DNA from: Streptomyces griseocarneus
GTDB lineage: Bacteria; Actinomycetota; Actinomycetes; Streptomycetales; Streptomycetaceae
Length of the DNA: 64,000 nt
Assembly: GCA_003674045.1 (NCBI GenBank)
Contig: PENC01000016.1
Span: forward strand, 1-64,000
Reading direction: 5' to 3'
Shown here: positions 1 to 8,631 of the stretch, one piece after another
Layout of the letters: each line of letters begins with the position of its first letter
How positions within the stretch are numbered: position 1 is the stretch's first letter
The notes under the pieces: generated by a model
Told to the model about the DNA's origin: nothing
The model's database searches: none
What the model saw: the letters and a program-made list of their open reading frames with translations, nothing else
Program-made: the position numbers and the translations under genes

Positions 1-1897
1 AGCGGACGTCGACCAGGTATTTCGCGCGCAGGAGGGTGGCGAGCTGGCCGAGGTTCATCTCGGGGACGATCACGGTGTCGTACGCGGCCAGGACCGTGCC
101 GAGGTTGGCGGGGAAGGGGTTGAGGTGCCGCAGGTGCGCCTGGGCGATCCGCTTCCCGTCGCGGCGTACGCGGCGCACGGCGGCGGTGATGGGCCCGTAG
201 GTCGATCCCCAGCCCAGGACCAGAGTTTTCGCGTCCCCCGTGGGGTCGTCGACGGTCAGATCCGGGACGGTGATGCCGTCGATTTTGGCCTGGCGGGTGC
301 GGACCATGTGGTCGTGGTTGGCCGGGTCGTAGGAGATGTTGCCCGTGCCGTCCTGCTTCTCGATCCCGCCGATGCGGTGCTCCAGGCCGGGTGTGCCGGG
401 CACGGCCCAGGGGCGGGCCAGGGTCTGCGGGTCACGCTTGAACGGCCAGAAGACCTCACTGCCGTCGGGCAGGGTGTGGTTGGGGCCGGTGGCGAACTGT
501 ACGCGCAGATCGGGAAGTTCGTCCGCTTCCGGGATCCGCCACGGCTCCGATCCGTTGGCCAGATATCCGTCGGAGAGCAGGAACACCGGCGTCCGGTACG
601 TCAGCGCGATCCGCGCGGCATCCAGGGCGGCGTCGAAACAGTCCGCCGGGGTGGACGGCGCGACGATGGGCACCGGTGCCTCGCCGTTGCGGCCGTACAT
701 GGCCTGGAGCAGGTCGGCCTGTTCGGTCTTGGTGGGCAGGCCGGTGGAGGGGCCGCCGCGCTGGATGTCCACGATCAGCAGCGGCAGCTCCAGCGACACC
801 GCCAGCCCGATCGTCTCCGACTTCAGCGCCACACCCGGCCCCGACGTCGTCGTCACCGCCAAAGACCCGCCGAACGCCGCCCCCAGCGCCGCACCGATGC
901 CGGCGATCTCGTCCTCGGCCTGGAAGGTGCGCACGCCGAAGTTCTTGTGCTTCGACAGCTCGTGCAGGATGTCGGATGCCGGGGTGATCGGGTACGAGCC
1001 CAGATACAGCGGCAGATCCGCCTGACGCGAAGCGGCGACCAGACCGTAGGACAGCGCCAGGTTCCCCGAGATGTTCCGGTACGTACCGGCCGGGAACGCG
1101 GAGGTGGCGGGGGCGACCTCGTAGGAGACCGCGAAATCCTCCGTGGTCTCCCCGAAATTCCAGCCCGCACGGAACGCCGCCACATTCGCCTCCGCGATCT
1201 GCGGCTTCTTCGCGAACTTCGCCCGCAGAAACGCCTCGGTCCCCGCGGTCGGCCGGTGATACATCCACGACAGCAGCCCCAGCGCGAACATGTTCTTGCT
1301 GCGCTCGGCCTCCTTGCGGGAGAGGCCGTAGTCCTTGAGCGCCTCGATGGTGAGGGTGGTCAGGGGCACGGGGTGGACGCGGTAGGCGTCCAGTGAGCCG
1401 TCCTCCAGGGGCGAGGTGTCGTAACCGACCTTGGCCATGGGGCGTTTGGTGAACTCGTCGGTGTTGACGATGATCTCCGCGCCGCGCGGGACGTCGGCGA
1501 TGTTGGCCTTGAGTGCGGCGGGGTTCATGGCGACCAGGACGTCCGGGGCGTCGCCCGGGGTGAGGATGTCGTGGTCGGCGAAGTGGAGCTGGAACGAGGA
1601 CACGCCCGGGAGGGTGCCTGCGGGAGCGCGGATCTCGGCGGGGAAGTTCGGCAGCGTGGACAGGTCGTTGCCGAACGACGCCGTCTCCGACGTGAACCGG
1701 TCACCCGTGAGCTGCATACCATCACCCGAGTCCCCCGCGAACCGGATGATCACCCGCTCCAGCTTCCGCACCGACTTGGTGCCCGAGCCTCCGGGGCTGA
1801 CGTGCGAAGGCTCCTGCTCTGCAGACGGCGGGGCGTCCCCGCTCGGCTGCGCGCCTGGTTCGGCCTGCTCGGCCGGGCTGCTGACCTGGCTGGTCAC
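1..1897 (-). CDS. korA: 2-oxoglutarate:ferredoxin oxidoreductase subunit alpha (KorA-type), C-terminus outside window
   Basis: Alpha subunit of a 2-oxoacid:ferredoxin oxidoreductase. With the beta subunit it would decarboxylate 2-oxoglutarate to succinyl-CoA and reduce ferredoxin in the cytosol. The start chosen is GTG at 1897, with a gggaggt ribosome site just upstream. About 45 Ala/Pro/Ser-rich residues precede the gamma-type domain (RFAGDSGDGMQLTGD). The pyrophosphate/substrate domain follows, with YPITPASD and FQAEDEIAGIGAALGAAFGG, then the transketolase C-terminal region (LVLGWGSTYGP). The gene runs off the left edge, so the last residues and the expected korB are not visible. It lies about 4 kb from a complex I-like operon that lacks the NADH-binding subunits, which makes ferredoxin coupling between the two plausible, but that is inference. 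Substrate choice (2-oxoglutarate over another 2-oxoacid) rests on the usual Streptomyces neighbourhood, not on a residue test. Confidence 0.9.
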   Translation of the reverse strand, partial: MTSQVSSPAEQAEPGAQPSGDAPPSAEQEPSHVSPGGSGTKSVRKLERVIIRFAGDSGDGMQLTGDRFTSETASFGNDLSTLPNFPAEIRAPAGTLPGVSSFQLHFADHDILTPGDAPDVLVAMNPAALKANIADVPRGAEIIVNTDEFTKRPMAKVGYDTSPLEDGSLDAYRVHPVPLTTLTIEALKDYGLSRKEAERSKNMFALGLLSWMYHRPTAGTEAFLRAKFAKKPQIAEANVAAFRAGWNFGETTEDFAVSYEVAPATSAFPAGTYRNISGNLALSYGLVAASRQADLPLYLGSYPITPASDILHELSKHKNFGVRTFQAEDEIAGIGAALGAAFGGSLAVTTTSGPGVALKSETIGLAVSLELPLLIVDIQRGGPSTGLPTKTEQADLLQAMYGRNGEAPVPIVAPSTPADCFDAALDAARIALTYRTPVFLLSDGYLANGSEPWRIPEADELPDLRVQFATGPNHTLPDGSEVFWPFKRDPQTLARPWAVPGTPGLEHRIGGIEKQDGTGNISYDPANHDHMVRTRQAKIDGITVPDLTVDDPTGDAKTLVLGWGSTYGPITAAVRRVRRDGKRIAQAHLRHLNPFPANLGTVLAAYDTVIVPEMNLGQLATLLRAKYLVDVR

Positions 1898-2168
1898 TGC
1901 TTCGGACCTCCCTCGTGGCGGCGGCTCGCACGCGGTGGTGACGGCCGGCGTTCCCACTCGCCATCGTACGGGGGTAAGGGTCGCCTACCTGGGATGGAGC
2001 ACAAGATCCCCGCTGCCGAACCTGAATGTTTTGTCAGGTTTCGAGGTGGAATGTCCTGGCCGGAGCCGCTGTGCGGAGGGGGAGGCTCCGCTGCGTCTTT
2101 TGTCCTAGGACCTTGATCGCCGAGCCTCCCACCAGCGCGCTTCCCCCGGCCGACGGGGTGTCAGTCGG

Positions 2169-2843
2169 TCAGGAGCGGAGATAGGTCAAAACGGCCAGCA
2201 CTCGACGGTGATCCCCGTCACTCGGCGACAGGCCCAGCTTGAGGAAGATGTTGCTGACGTGCTTCTCGACGGCGCCGTCGCTCACCACCAACTGCCGCGC
2301 GATGGCGGAATTCGTCCTTCCCTCCGCCATCAGACCGAGGACCTCCCGCTCGCGCGGGGTGAGCCCCGCCAGGACGTCCTGCTTACGGCTGCGCCCCAGC
2401 AACTGGGCGACGACCTCCGGGTCCAGCGCCGTACCGCCGCGCGCGACGCGCACCACGGCGTCCACGAACTCCCGTACCTCGGCGACCCGGTCCTTCAGCA
2501 GATAGCCGACGCCCCGGCTGCTCCCGGCGAGCAGCTCCGTCGCGTACTGCTCCTCCACGTACTGGGAGAGGACGAGCACACCCAGGTCGGGGTGGCGGCG
2601 GCGGAGCTGCACGGCGGCGCGCACCCCCTCGTCGGTGTGGGTCGGGGGCATGCGGACGTCGGCGACCACGACGTCCGGCAGGGCGTCCTCGGCGGCGAAC
2701 TCCTCGATGGCCTTCAGCAGGGCCTCCGCGTCACCGACGCCTGCCACGACGTCGTGCCCACGGTCGGTCAGCAGGCGGGTCAGCCCTTCCCTGAGCAGTA
2801 CCGAATCCTCGGCGATGACGACCCGCACCCTGTCCTCCACCAC
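2169..2843 (-). CDS. NarL/LuxR-family response regulator
   Basis: DNA-binding response regulator of a two-component system. The receiver domain covers about residues 4-125: acidic pocket in VVIAEDS, phosphoacceptor Asp62 in VVVADVRMPP, and the conserved Lys in YLLKDRV near 117. The C-terminal LuxR-type helix-turn-helix starts near 160 (LTPREREVLGLMAEGRTN) and continues through SDGAVEKHVSNIFLKLGL. The start is set at the first of two adjacent GTG codons (2843), about nine bases after a ggggg run; a longer reading upstream adds 16 residues with no family match. The gene is 208 bases downstream of the first of two sensor kinases on the same strand, so it is the obvious partner of one or both. 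Target genes are unknown. Confidence 0.88.
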   Translation of the reverse strand: MVEDRVRVVIAEDSVLLREGLTRLLTDRGHDVVAGVGDAEALLKAIEEFAAEDALPDVVVADVRMPPTHTDEGVRAAVQLRRRHPDLGVLVLSQYVEEQYATELLAGSSRGVGYLLKDRVAEVREFVDAVVRVARGGTALDPEVVAQLLGRSRKQDVLAGLTPREREVLGLMAEGRTNSAIARQLVVSDGAVEKHVSNIFLKLGLSPSDGDHRRVLAVLTYLRS

Positions 2844-2957
2844 GATTTTTGGCCCCCAGTGTCGCTTGGCGTCTTTCTCCAAGCATCGCATTGGGAGCCG
2901 GCGGGGGCTGCGCCGCCGAGCGGTTGCGCCTATGGGGGTGCGTCTTGCGCGTGTCGC

Positions 2958-3040
2958 GCGGCTGCGGGTGCGTCGTGGCTGATCGCGCCCACGCGGCGGA
3001 GCCGCACAATGTCACAGCCCCGCGCCCCTTGAGGGGCGCT
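2958..3040. repeat. Dispersed intergenic repeat, class A (copy 1)
   Basis: GC-rich non-coding element between the response regulator and kinase genes. It shares GGCTGCGGGTGCGTCGTGGC, the block acgcggcggagccgcac and a terminal hairpin formed by cgcgcccc/aggggcg with copies at 4581-4730, 26304-26361, 33254-33312 and 58997-59086. Such short palindromic elements are common between Streptomyces genes. It may act as a terminator; no function is proven by the sequence. Confidence 0.6.
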
Positions 3041-3051
3041 GCCTGCCTCGG

Positions 3052-4359
3052 CTAGTGAACTCGCCAGGGGAGTTCGGCGGTCACAGCCGTCGGGCCGCCG
3101 ACGGGGGAGTCGACGACCAGGAGGCCGTCGACCGAGTCGAGGCGTTCCGCCAGGCCGGCGAGGCCGGTGCCGCCCGCTGTGGACGCTCCGCCCCGGCCGT
3201 CGTCGGAGACCTGCAGCATCAAGCGGTTCTCCGAGCGCCACATCTCCACCCGCGCACCGCGCGCCCCACTGTGCTTGCTGATGTTCTGCAGGAGCTCGGA
3301 GACGGTGAAGTACGCGATGCCCTCGATCGCGGCGGCGGGCCGCTCGGCCAGGTCCACCTCCACCCGTACCGGCACCGTGCAGCGCGCGGCCAGCGCGGAG
3401 AGGGCCGGGCCCAGGCCGCGGTCCGTGAGGATGGCCGGGTGGATACCGCGGGCGAGGTCGCGCAGCTCCTGGAGAGCGATCTTCACCTCGCCGTGCGCGT
3501 CGTCCACCATCCTGGCCGCCGCCTCCGGATCCTCCGTCAGCTTCTCCTTCGCCAGGCCGAGATCCATGGCCAGGGCGACGAGCCGGGCCTGGGCGCCGTC
3601 GTGCAGGTCGCGCTCGATGCGGCGCAGGTCGGCGGCCGCGGTGTCGACGACCACCCCGCGGTCCGACTCCAGCTCCCACACACGCGTCGCCAGCCGCGAC
3701 GGGCCCAGCAGCCCCAGCACCAACATCCGGTCACCGTAGGCGAGGCCGCGGGTGACCCACGGAGCGGCCAGCACGAGGAGCAGGCCGACCCCGCAGGTCA
3801 CACCGGTCGCGAAGGGGCCGTCCAGGTAGACGGCGTGGCCCGCGGAGTCGCCGTACAGCTGTATGCCGGGCTGGTTCCAGTACCTCGGGTACATCCACTG
3901 GTACAGGGGGTAGAGGAACAGCGCCCAGCTGACCGTCCACATCGCCGTCACCACGCAGAAGACCGTCACCGCCCACGGCATGTGGACCAGGCAGTAGAGC
4001 ATCTGCCGCCAGGACGTACCGCTCTTGAGCAACGCCCCGGTCCAGGCCACCGGACCGCTCCGGCCCTTCGGCGGCCGTACGGGCTCGGGCTCCGCGATGT
4101 CCAGGTGCAGCAGGGCGCGGGCCCGCGCGCGCTCGATCGCGCCGACCGCGCGGGCGCCCATGAGGCCCAGGGCCAGGACCGGCACGCCGACGAAGGTGAT
4201 CAGCAGGCCGCCGCCGCAGGCGAGCACGGTGACCGCGAAGACGAAGGACGCCACGGAGATGGGGAAGCTGAGCAGGAGATAGAACAACTCCCGCCAGGTA
4301 CGGCCCTCCAGCGGCGCGCGCAGTACGGCGGGCACGCGGTGCGCCCGCCTCTCGTCCAT
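3052..4359 (-). CDS. Membrane sensor histidine kinase (NarX/DesK-like class)
   Basis: Sensor kinase expected to phosphorylate the downstream response regulator. About five hydrophobic segments lie in two clusters (residues 26-70 and 120-205), forming a membrane sensor domain. The HisKA_3 dimerisation region follows, with the phosphoacceptor His253 in ERDLHDGAQARLVALAMDLG. The ATPase domain has the N box ELLQNISKHS (Asn359), DDGRGG (386-391) and GTGLAGL (397-403). The start chosen is the second ATG (4359, MDERRAH), because a gaagag site sits six bases before it; the ATG two codons upstream has no spacing to that site. From about residue 225 on it is nearly identical to the neighbouring kinase at 4913-6130, while the sensor parts differ, so the two arose by duplication. 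The signal sensed is unknown. Confidence 0.88.
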   Translation of the reverse strand: MDERRAHRVPAVLRAPLEGRTWRELFYLLLSFPISVASFVFAVTVLACGGGLLITFVGVPVLALGLMGARAVGAIERARARALLHLDIAEPEPVRPPKGRSGPVAWTGALLKSGTSWRQMLYCLVHMPWAVTVFCVVTAMWTVSWALFLYPLYQWMYPRYWNQPGIQLYGDSAGHAVYLDGPFATGVTCGVGLLLVLAAPWVTRGLAYGDRMLVLGLLGPSRLATRVWELESDRGVVVDTAAADLRRIERDLHDGAQARLVALAMDLGLAKEKLTEDPEAAARMVDDAHGEVKIALQELRDLARGIHPAILTDRGLGPALSALAARCTVPVRVEVDLAERPAAAIEGIAYFTVSELLQNISKHSGARGARVEMWRSENRLMLQVSDDGRGGASTAGGTGLAGLAERLDSVDGLLVVDSPVGGPTAVTAELPWRVH

Positions 4360-4580
4360 GGCCATCTCTTCGTCCGATCTCCCGAGTCGCTTGATGTTCC
4401 TTCACCTTCTCCCTGCGGGGCGGGGCGGGACCATGCGGCGGGTAGGTGTTCCGGGGGTGGGGCTGTCCCTACCATGCGCCTGCCGGCGGCTTACCGGATC
4501 GGGTTGCTGTGGGCGGGCGATGTCCCGGGGGCTGCACCCCCGGCCCCCCTTGCCTGCTGGGTTGCCTCGTGGGGGTCTGT

Positions 4581-4730
4581 GCGCGGCTGCGGGTGCGTCG
4601 TGGCTGGTCGCGCAGTTCCCCGCGCCCCTGAAGGGGCTTCGCCCCCCCCGAGGCCCGTCGGCCGGTCGCGCCCACGCGGCGGAGCCGCACGATGTCACAG
4701 CCCCGCGCCCCTGAGGGGGCTTCGCCCCCG
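4581..4730. repeat. Dispersed intergenic repeat, class A (copy 2)
   Basis: This is the longest class A copy. It starts GCGGCTGCGGGTGCGTCGTG and contains two hairpins (cgcgcccctgaaggggcttcg and cgcgcccctgagggggcttcg, each written here without its flanks) around the shared cacgcggcggagccgcac block. The internal doubling suggests two fused elements. Confidence 0.6.
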
Positions 4731-4744
4731 GGGCACGGCCGCCC

Positions 4745-4880
4745 CCGACGGACAGCCGACCGACGGCGGAGGGGTGGGGCCGGAGGGCGGGGTTCTGGAA
4801 CGACGGTGCACGAAGCACGGCACCCAACCCGCATCACCCGCACGCACTGCGTTCCAGGTTCCCGCCCGGAGGCAACGCCC
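4745..4880. repeat. Dispersed intergenic repeat, class B (diverged copy)
   Basis: This element resembles the two inverted-repeat arms around murB. Shared blocks include ggggccggagggcggg, ttctgnaacgacggtgca, cgcacgcactgcgttccagg (cgcaccgcgtttcagg in the murB copies) and a final gcccggagg. It is more diverged than those two are from each other, so it is an older or independent copy. It is non-coding. Confidence 0.55.
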
Positions 4881-4912
4881 CGGCACCCCAACGCACCGCC
4901 GCACTCCAACGG

Positions 4913-6130
4913 TCAGCGGTCACGCCACGGAAGCTCCGCCGTCACCGCCGTCGGGCCGCCGACGGGGGAGTCCACGATCAGGAGCCCGTCCACCGAGTCG
5001 AGGCGTTCGCTGAGGCCGGCCAACCCCGTGCCCGACGTCGTGGACGCTCCGCCGCAGCCGTCGTCCGTGACCTGGATCAGGATGCGGTCGGCGCGGCGCC
5101 AGACCTCCACCTCCGCCGTCCGGGCGCGGCTGTGCTTGCTGATGTTCTGCAGGAGCTCGGAGACGGTGAAGTAGGCGATGCCCTCGATCGCGGCGGCGGG
5201 CCGGGTCGTCAGGTCGACCGAGACGCTGACGGGGACGGTGCAGCGGGCGGCGACCGAGGAGAGGGCCGCGTCGAGGCCGCGGTCGGTGAGGACGGCGGGA
5301 TGGATGCCTCGGGCGAGGTCGCGCAGTTCCTGGAGGGCGAGCTTCACCTCGCCGTGCGCCTCGTCCACCATCTTCGCCGCCGCCTCCGGGTCCTCCAGGA
5401 CCTTCTCCTTTGCGAGGCCCAGCCCCATGGCCAGGGCGACGAGCCGGGCCTGGGCGCCGTCGTGCAGGTCGCGCTCGATGCGGCGCAGGTCGGCGGCCGC
5501 GGTGTCGACGACCACGCCGCGGTCCGACTCCAGCTCGGCGACGCGGCGCTCCAGATCGCTGGAGGGGGACAGCAGGCCGCGCACCATGGCCCGGTCCACG
5601 TTCGTCAGCCACCGCGCCAGGTGCCCGAGCACGGGCCAGGCGACGAACAGCGAGACGAGTGTCAGCGCGAAGGTGAGCACGCCCCAGGGCAGGCGGATGA
5701 AGGCGTAGAGGGTGGCCCGCCAGGCCACCGGGTCCTTGAGGGCGGTCCACAGCCAGGGGAAGAACCCCTCGTTCCGCGGATGCCGCGACAACGGGCTCGG
5801 CTCGTCGATGCGCAGGTCCAGCAGCCGCCGGGCACGCCCGCGCTCCATCCGGCCCAGGGCCCGCGAGCCCATGAGGCCGACCGCCAGCAGCGGCAGGCCG
5901 ATCACGGTGACCGAAAGCGCCGCGCCCGCGTAGAGCCACAGCGTCACGTAGACAAAGCCGAGGATGCCCTCCAGCAGATTGAGCAGCAGGTGCGCGACCT
6001 CCCGCCACGTCCGCGCGTCGTACGCGAAGCGGGCGGGCGGCAGCCGCTCCTCTCCCTCGTGGTCGTCATGGGCATGGTGTGCGCTCCGGCCGGTGCCGGT
6101 CGTGCTGCGTGCGGTACTGCTGGCGGTCAT
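4913..6130 (-). CDS. Second membrane sensor histidine kinase, paralogue of 3052-4359
   Basis: Sensor kinase with the same plan as its downstream neighbour. It has a polar, His-rich N-terminus (residues 17-30), two hydrophobic hairpins (about 45-90 and 137-172), the phosphoacceptor His223 in ERDLHDGAQARLVALAMGLG, N box ELLQNISKHS, DDGCGG and GTGLAGL. The ATG at 6130 (MTASSTARS) is preferred over an upstream frame that adds 25 Pro/Gly-rich residues. The catalytic half is almost the same as the other kinase, but the sensor half differs: this one lacks the fifth hydrophobic stretch seen there. Two kinases and one regulator suggest two inputs to one output, or a heterodimeric kinase. Confidence 0.87.
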   Translation of the reverse strand: MTASSTARSTTGTGRSAHHAHDDHEGEERLPPARFAYDARTWREVAHLLLNLLEGILGFVYVTLWLYAGAALSVTVIGLPLLAVGLMGSRALGRMERGRARRLLDLRIDEPSPLSRHPRNEGFFPWLWTALKDPVAWRATLYAFIRLPWGVLTFALTLVSLFVAWPVLGHLARWLTNVDRAMVRGLLSPSSDLERRVAELESDRGVVVDTAAADLRRIERDLHDGAQARLVALAMGLGLAKEKVLEDPEAAAKMVDEAHGEVKLALQELRDLARGIHPAVLTDRGLDAALSSVAARCTVPVSVSVDLTTRPAAAIEGIAYFTVSELLQNISKHSRARTAEVEVWRRADRILIQVTDDGCGGASTTSGTGLAGLSERLDSVDGLLIVDSPVGGPTAVTAELPWRDR

Positions 6131-6226
6131 ACCCCCAAGCCTGCCGGGCCGCCCCGGCCGTCGCCATGGGGACCCCGGGGTGGGCCCGGGTGGGGATAAC
6201 CCCACCTTCTGGCCGGGCAGCGCTTC

Positions 6227-6254
6227 TTGCCGCGACCTTGGCAGGGCCTAGACT
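6227..6254 (+). promoter_or_regulatory. Probable promoter of the nuo operon
   Basis: TTGCCG (6227-6232) and TAGACT (6249-6254) are separated by 16 bases. This fits the HrdB-type consensus reasonably, especially the -10 box. It lies about 50 bases before the first nuo start and is the only good candidate between the divergent kinase gene and nuoA. Confidence 0.5.
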
Positions 6255-6305
6255 CCCGTGAGTAAAGATTCGTCGATATGTGCTGGACAAGGGAGCGAGG
6301 CGGAC

Positions 6306-6731
6306 GTGCCGGAGGCCACCGTGCGCACCAGTAGTGCGGGCGTCGCCGACGTCCAGCTGGCGACGGGCTATTTTCACGGCTACGCGGTCGTCGGGCTGCT
6401 CGCCGTCATCGGCGTGCTGTTCGTCGCCGTGGCCTTCGCGGCCGGGCGGCTGCTGCGGCCCGTCGTGCCGACGCCCGAGAAGCTGCTGACGTACGAGTGC
6501 GGAGTCGACCCCGTCGGCGAGGGCTGGGCGCACACCCAGGTCCGCTACTACGTCTACGCCTTCCTCTACGTGATCTTCGCGGTGGACTCGATCTTCCTGT
6601 TCCCCTGGGCGACGGTCTTCGCCGCGCCGGGCTTCGGCGGCGCCACGCTCGTGGAGATGTTCATCTTCCTCGGCTTCCTCGCCGTGGGCTTGTTGTACGC
6701 ATGGAAGAAGGGCGTCCTGGAGTGGACGTGA
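6306..6731 (+). CDS. nuoA: NADH-quinone oxidoreductase subunit A (second copy type)
   Basis: Small membrane subunit of complex I with three transmembrane helices (about residues 20-45, 83-103 and 110-130). The conserved loop KLLTYECGVDPVGEGW carries the Cys that marks the switch region near the quinone channel, and RYYVYAFLYVIFAVDSIFLFP is the typical second helix. The start chosen is GTG 6306 (VPEATVRTS), after gggagcgagg; a GTG further upstream (6258) would add 16 residues that do not look like the family and would sit on the predicted transcription start. It is first in a ten-gene operon, and its stop overlaps the nuoB start. Confidence 0.9.
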   Translation: MPEATVRTSSAGVADVQLATGYFHGYAVVGLLAVIGVLFVAVAFAAGRLLRPVVPTPEKLLTYECGVDPVGEGWAHTQVRYYVYAFLYVIFAVDSIFLFPWATVFAAPGFGGATLVEMFIFLGFLAVGLLYAWKKGVLEWT

Positions 6732-7360
6732 CACCCGTCGATCTGCCGGAGCCCCGACGTCTGGGCGTGCTCTCCCGGCTGGCCCCCGAGCCGATGAAGG
6801 TGGTCCTGAACTGGGGCCGCCGCTACAGCCTCTGGGTCTTCAACTTCGGCCTGGCCTGCTGCGCGATCGAGTTCATCGCCGCGTCCATGGCCCGGCACGA
6901 CTTCATCCGGCTGGGCGTCATCCCCTTCGCCCCGGGCCCCCGCCAGGCGGACCTCATGATCGTCTCGGGCACGGTGACGGACAAGATGGCCCCGGCGGTC
7001 AAGCGGCTCTACGAGCAGATGCCCGAGCCGAAGTACGTCATCTCCTTCGGCGCCTGCTCGAACTGCGGTGGCCCGTACTGGGACTCGTACTCGGTGACCA
7101 AGGGCGTCGACCAGATCATTCCGGTCGACGTCTACGTCCCCGGCTGCCCGCCCCGCCCGGAAGCGCTGCTCCAGGGCATCCTCAAGCTCCAGGAGAAGAT
7201 CGCGGCGGAGTCGCTGAGCGAGCGGTATTCCACCGGAGGCGGAACGCCGACGCCCGTCGCCGCCCTGAAGAGCGGCCTCGTGACGCCGCCGCCCACGCCG
7301 GGCACGGCGGCCTCCGACCCCAGCGCTTCCGGCACCGACTCCGGGGAGACCGGACGATGA
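6722..7360 (+). CDS. nuoB: NADH-quinone oxidoreductase subunit B
   Basis: Peripheral-arm subunit that carries the terminal iron-sulfur cluster N2, which donates electrons to quinone. The four ligands are visible: tandem Cys46-Cys47 (FGLACCAIEF), Cys112 (SFGACSNCGG) and Cys142 (VPGCPPRPE). The C-terminal 35 residues are Ala/Pro/Thr-rich and not part of the family core. The start is GTG 6722; GTG 6728, which overlaps the nuoA stop as GTGA with ggag five bases before it, is an equally good choice. All N2 ligands are intact, so the subunit should be redox active even though nuoD is missing from the operon. Confidence 0.93.
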   Translation: MDVTPVDLPEPRRLGVLSRLAPEPMKVVLNWGRRYSLWVFNFGLACCAIEFIAASMARHDFIRLGVIPFAPGPRQADLMIVSGTVTDKMAPAVKRLYEQMPEPKYVISFGACSNCGGPYWDSYSVTKGVDQIIPVDVYVPGCPPRPEALLQGILKLQEKIAAESLSERYSTGGGTPTPVAALKSGLVTPPPTPGTAASDPSASGTDSGETGR

Positions 7361-8631
7361 GCGAGCCCACGAATCCGGACGTGAATCCGGACGCGCAGCA
7401 GCCCGCAGCGGCTCCCCGGGACGAGCCCGCCGAGGCCGTCGCCGAGCCCGTCGCCGAGGCGACTCCGCCGCAGCCGCCCGTCGGATGGCTGCCGCAGAGC
7501 GCCGTCGAGCTGTTCGGCGAGGGCGCGAGCGCCGAGGAGGCGTACGGGCTGCTCACCGTCGACGTGCCCGCCGCCGCGTGGCTCACCGCGCTCGACACCG
7601 CCCGCACCACGCTGGGCTGCACCTTCTTCGACTGGCTGAGCGCAGTCGACGAGCCCGGTACGGGCTTCCGTATCTGCGCGCACGTCGCCGCGCTGCCCGG
7701 ACCGGACGCCGCCGGGGTACGCCGCCTCGTCGTCCGCACGACCGTGCCGCACGACAAGCCCGCGCTGCCGACCGCGACCGGCGTCTACGCCGGTGCGGCG
7801 TGGCACGAGCGCGAGACGCACGAGATGTTCGGCGTGGACTTCACCGGCCACCCCCACCTCGTACCGCTGCTGCTCCCCGAGGGCTTCGAGGGGCACCCGC
7901 TGCGCAAGGACTTCGTGCTGGCGGCCCGGGTCGCCAAGGCGTGGCCGGGCGCGAAGGAGCCGGGCGAGTCCGAGGGCGGCGGGCCGAGGCGCCGTCAGAT
8001 GCTGCCGCCGGGCGTGCCCGACCCCAACGAGTGGGGCCCCCTCAAGGGCCAGCTCCCCCCGGCCCCGGCCCGTCCCGCCCGCGCCCCGCGCGCGGCGGGA
8101 GCGGCAGCCGCCGCGGGTGACCGCCCCGTACGGCGGGCCCGCAGCGTGAGCGAAGGCTCCGCGAGCCAGGCCGCGGCACCGGCGGCCCCCGCCGCCGACC
8201 GCCCCGCGCGCCGTACGCGCAGCGCGAGCCAGGGCTCGGCGAGCCGGCAGACGACGACCGGGACCGGGACCAGGGCCGCGGAGCCGACGCCCGCCGCCGA
8301 AGCCACACCTGACACCGGGCCCGCGCCTGCCGCCGCGCCTGCCGCGGCGGAACGCCCCGCCCGCCGTATGCGCAGCGCGAGCCAGGGTTCCGCGAGCCAG
8401 GACCAGGCGGCGCAGCCCCCGCAGCCTCCTGCACGCGGCACCGCGCCGCGCTCGTCCGACGCCCCGTGGCACCACGCGCGCCCCGCGTTCGACGACACCG
8501 CGCCTCCCGAGCCGCTCGCGGAGCCGGAGCCCGGGAAGCCTGAGCAACCCGAGCAACCCGAGCAACCCGGACACCCCGAGAAGCCCGAACGACCCCGGAC
8601 CACGGAAGGAGACGACGACACCCGTGAGTGA
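7357..8631 (+). CDS. nuoC: NADH-quinone oxidoreductase subunit C with a long repetitive C-terminal tail
   Basis: 30-kDa-type subunit of the complex I peripheral arm. The family core is residues about 45-200: TFFDWLSAVDE, the signature WHERETHEMFGVDF (149-162) and GHPLRKDF. It starts by ATGA overlap with nuoB. After the core come over 220 residues that the family does not have, rich in Ala, Pro, Arg and Ser. They hold three copies of a unit like DRPARRTRSASQGSAS at about 255-271, 281-297 and 332-348, and end in EQPEQPEQP. The tail is basic and serine-rich, so a flexible, perhaps phosphorylated, docking tail is possible. It is not a fused NuoD: no NuoD motif is present. Confidence 0.9.
   Translation: MSEPTNPDVNPDAQQPAAAPRDEPAEAVAEPVAEATPPQPPVGWLPQSAVELFGEGASAEEAYGLLTVDVPAAAWLTALDTARTTLGCTFFDWLSAVDEPGTGFRICAHVAALPGPDAAGVRRLVVRTTVPHDKPALPTATGVYAGAAWHERETHEMFGVDFTGHPHLVPLLLPEGFEGHPLRKDFVLAARVAKAWPGAKEPGESEGGGPRRRQMLPPGVPDPNEWGPLKGQLPPAPARPARAPRAAGAAAAAGDRPVRRARSVSEGSASQAAAPAAPAADRPARRTRSASQGSASRQTTTGTGTRAAEPTPAAEATPDTGPAPAAAPAAAERPARRMRSASQGSASQDQAAQPPQPPARGTAPRSSDAPWHHARPAFDDTAPPEPLAEPEPGKPEQPEQPEQPGHPEKPERPRTTEGDDDTRE

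Larger units (their letters stand above)
4360..4912. other. Intergenic stretch between the two kinases; repeats only
   Basis: This 550-base stretch holds no convincing gene. It contains a class A repeat (4581-4730) followed by a class B repeat (4745-4880). Open frames through it have no ribosome site or family resemblance and follow the GC-rich repeats. Confidence 0.6.
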
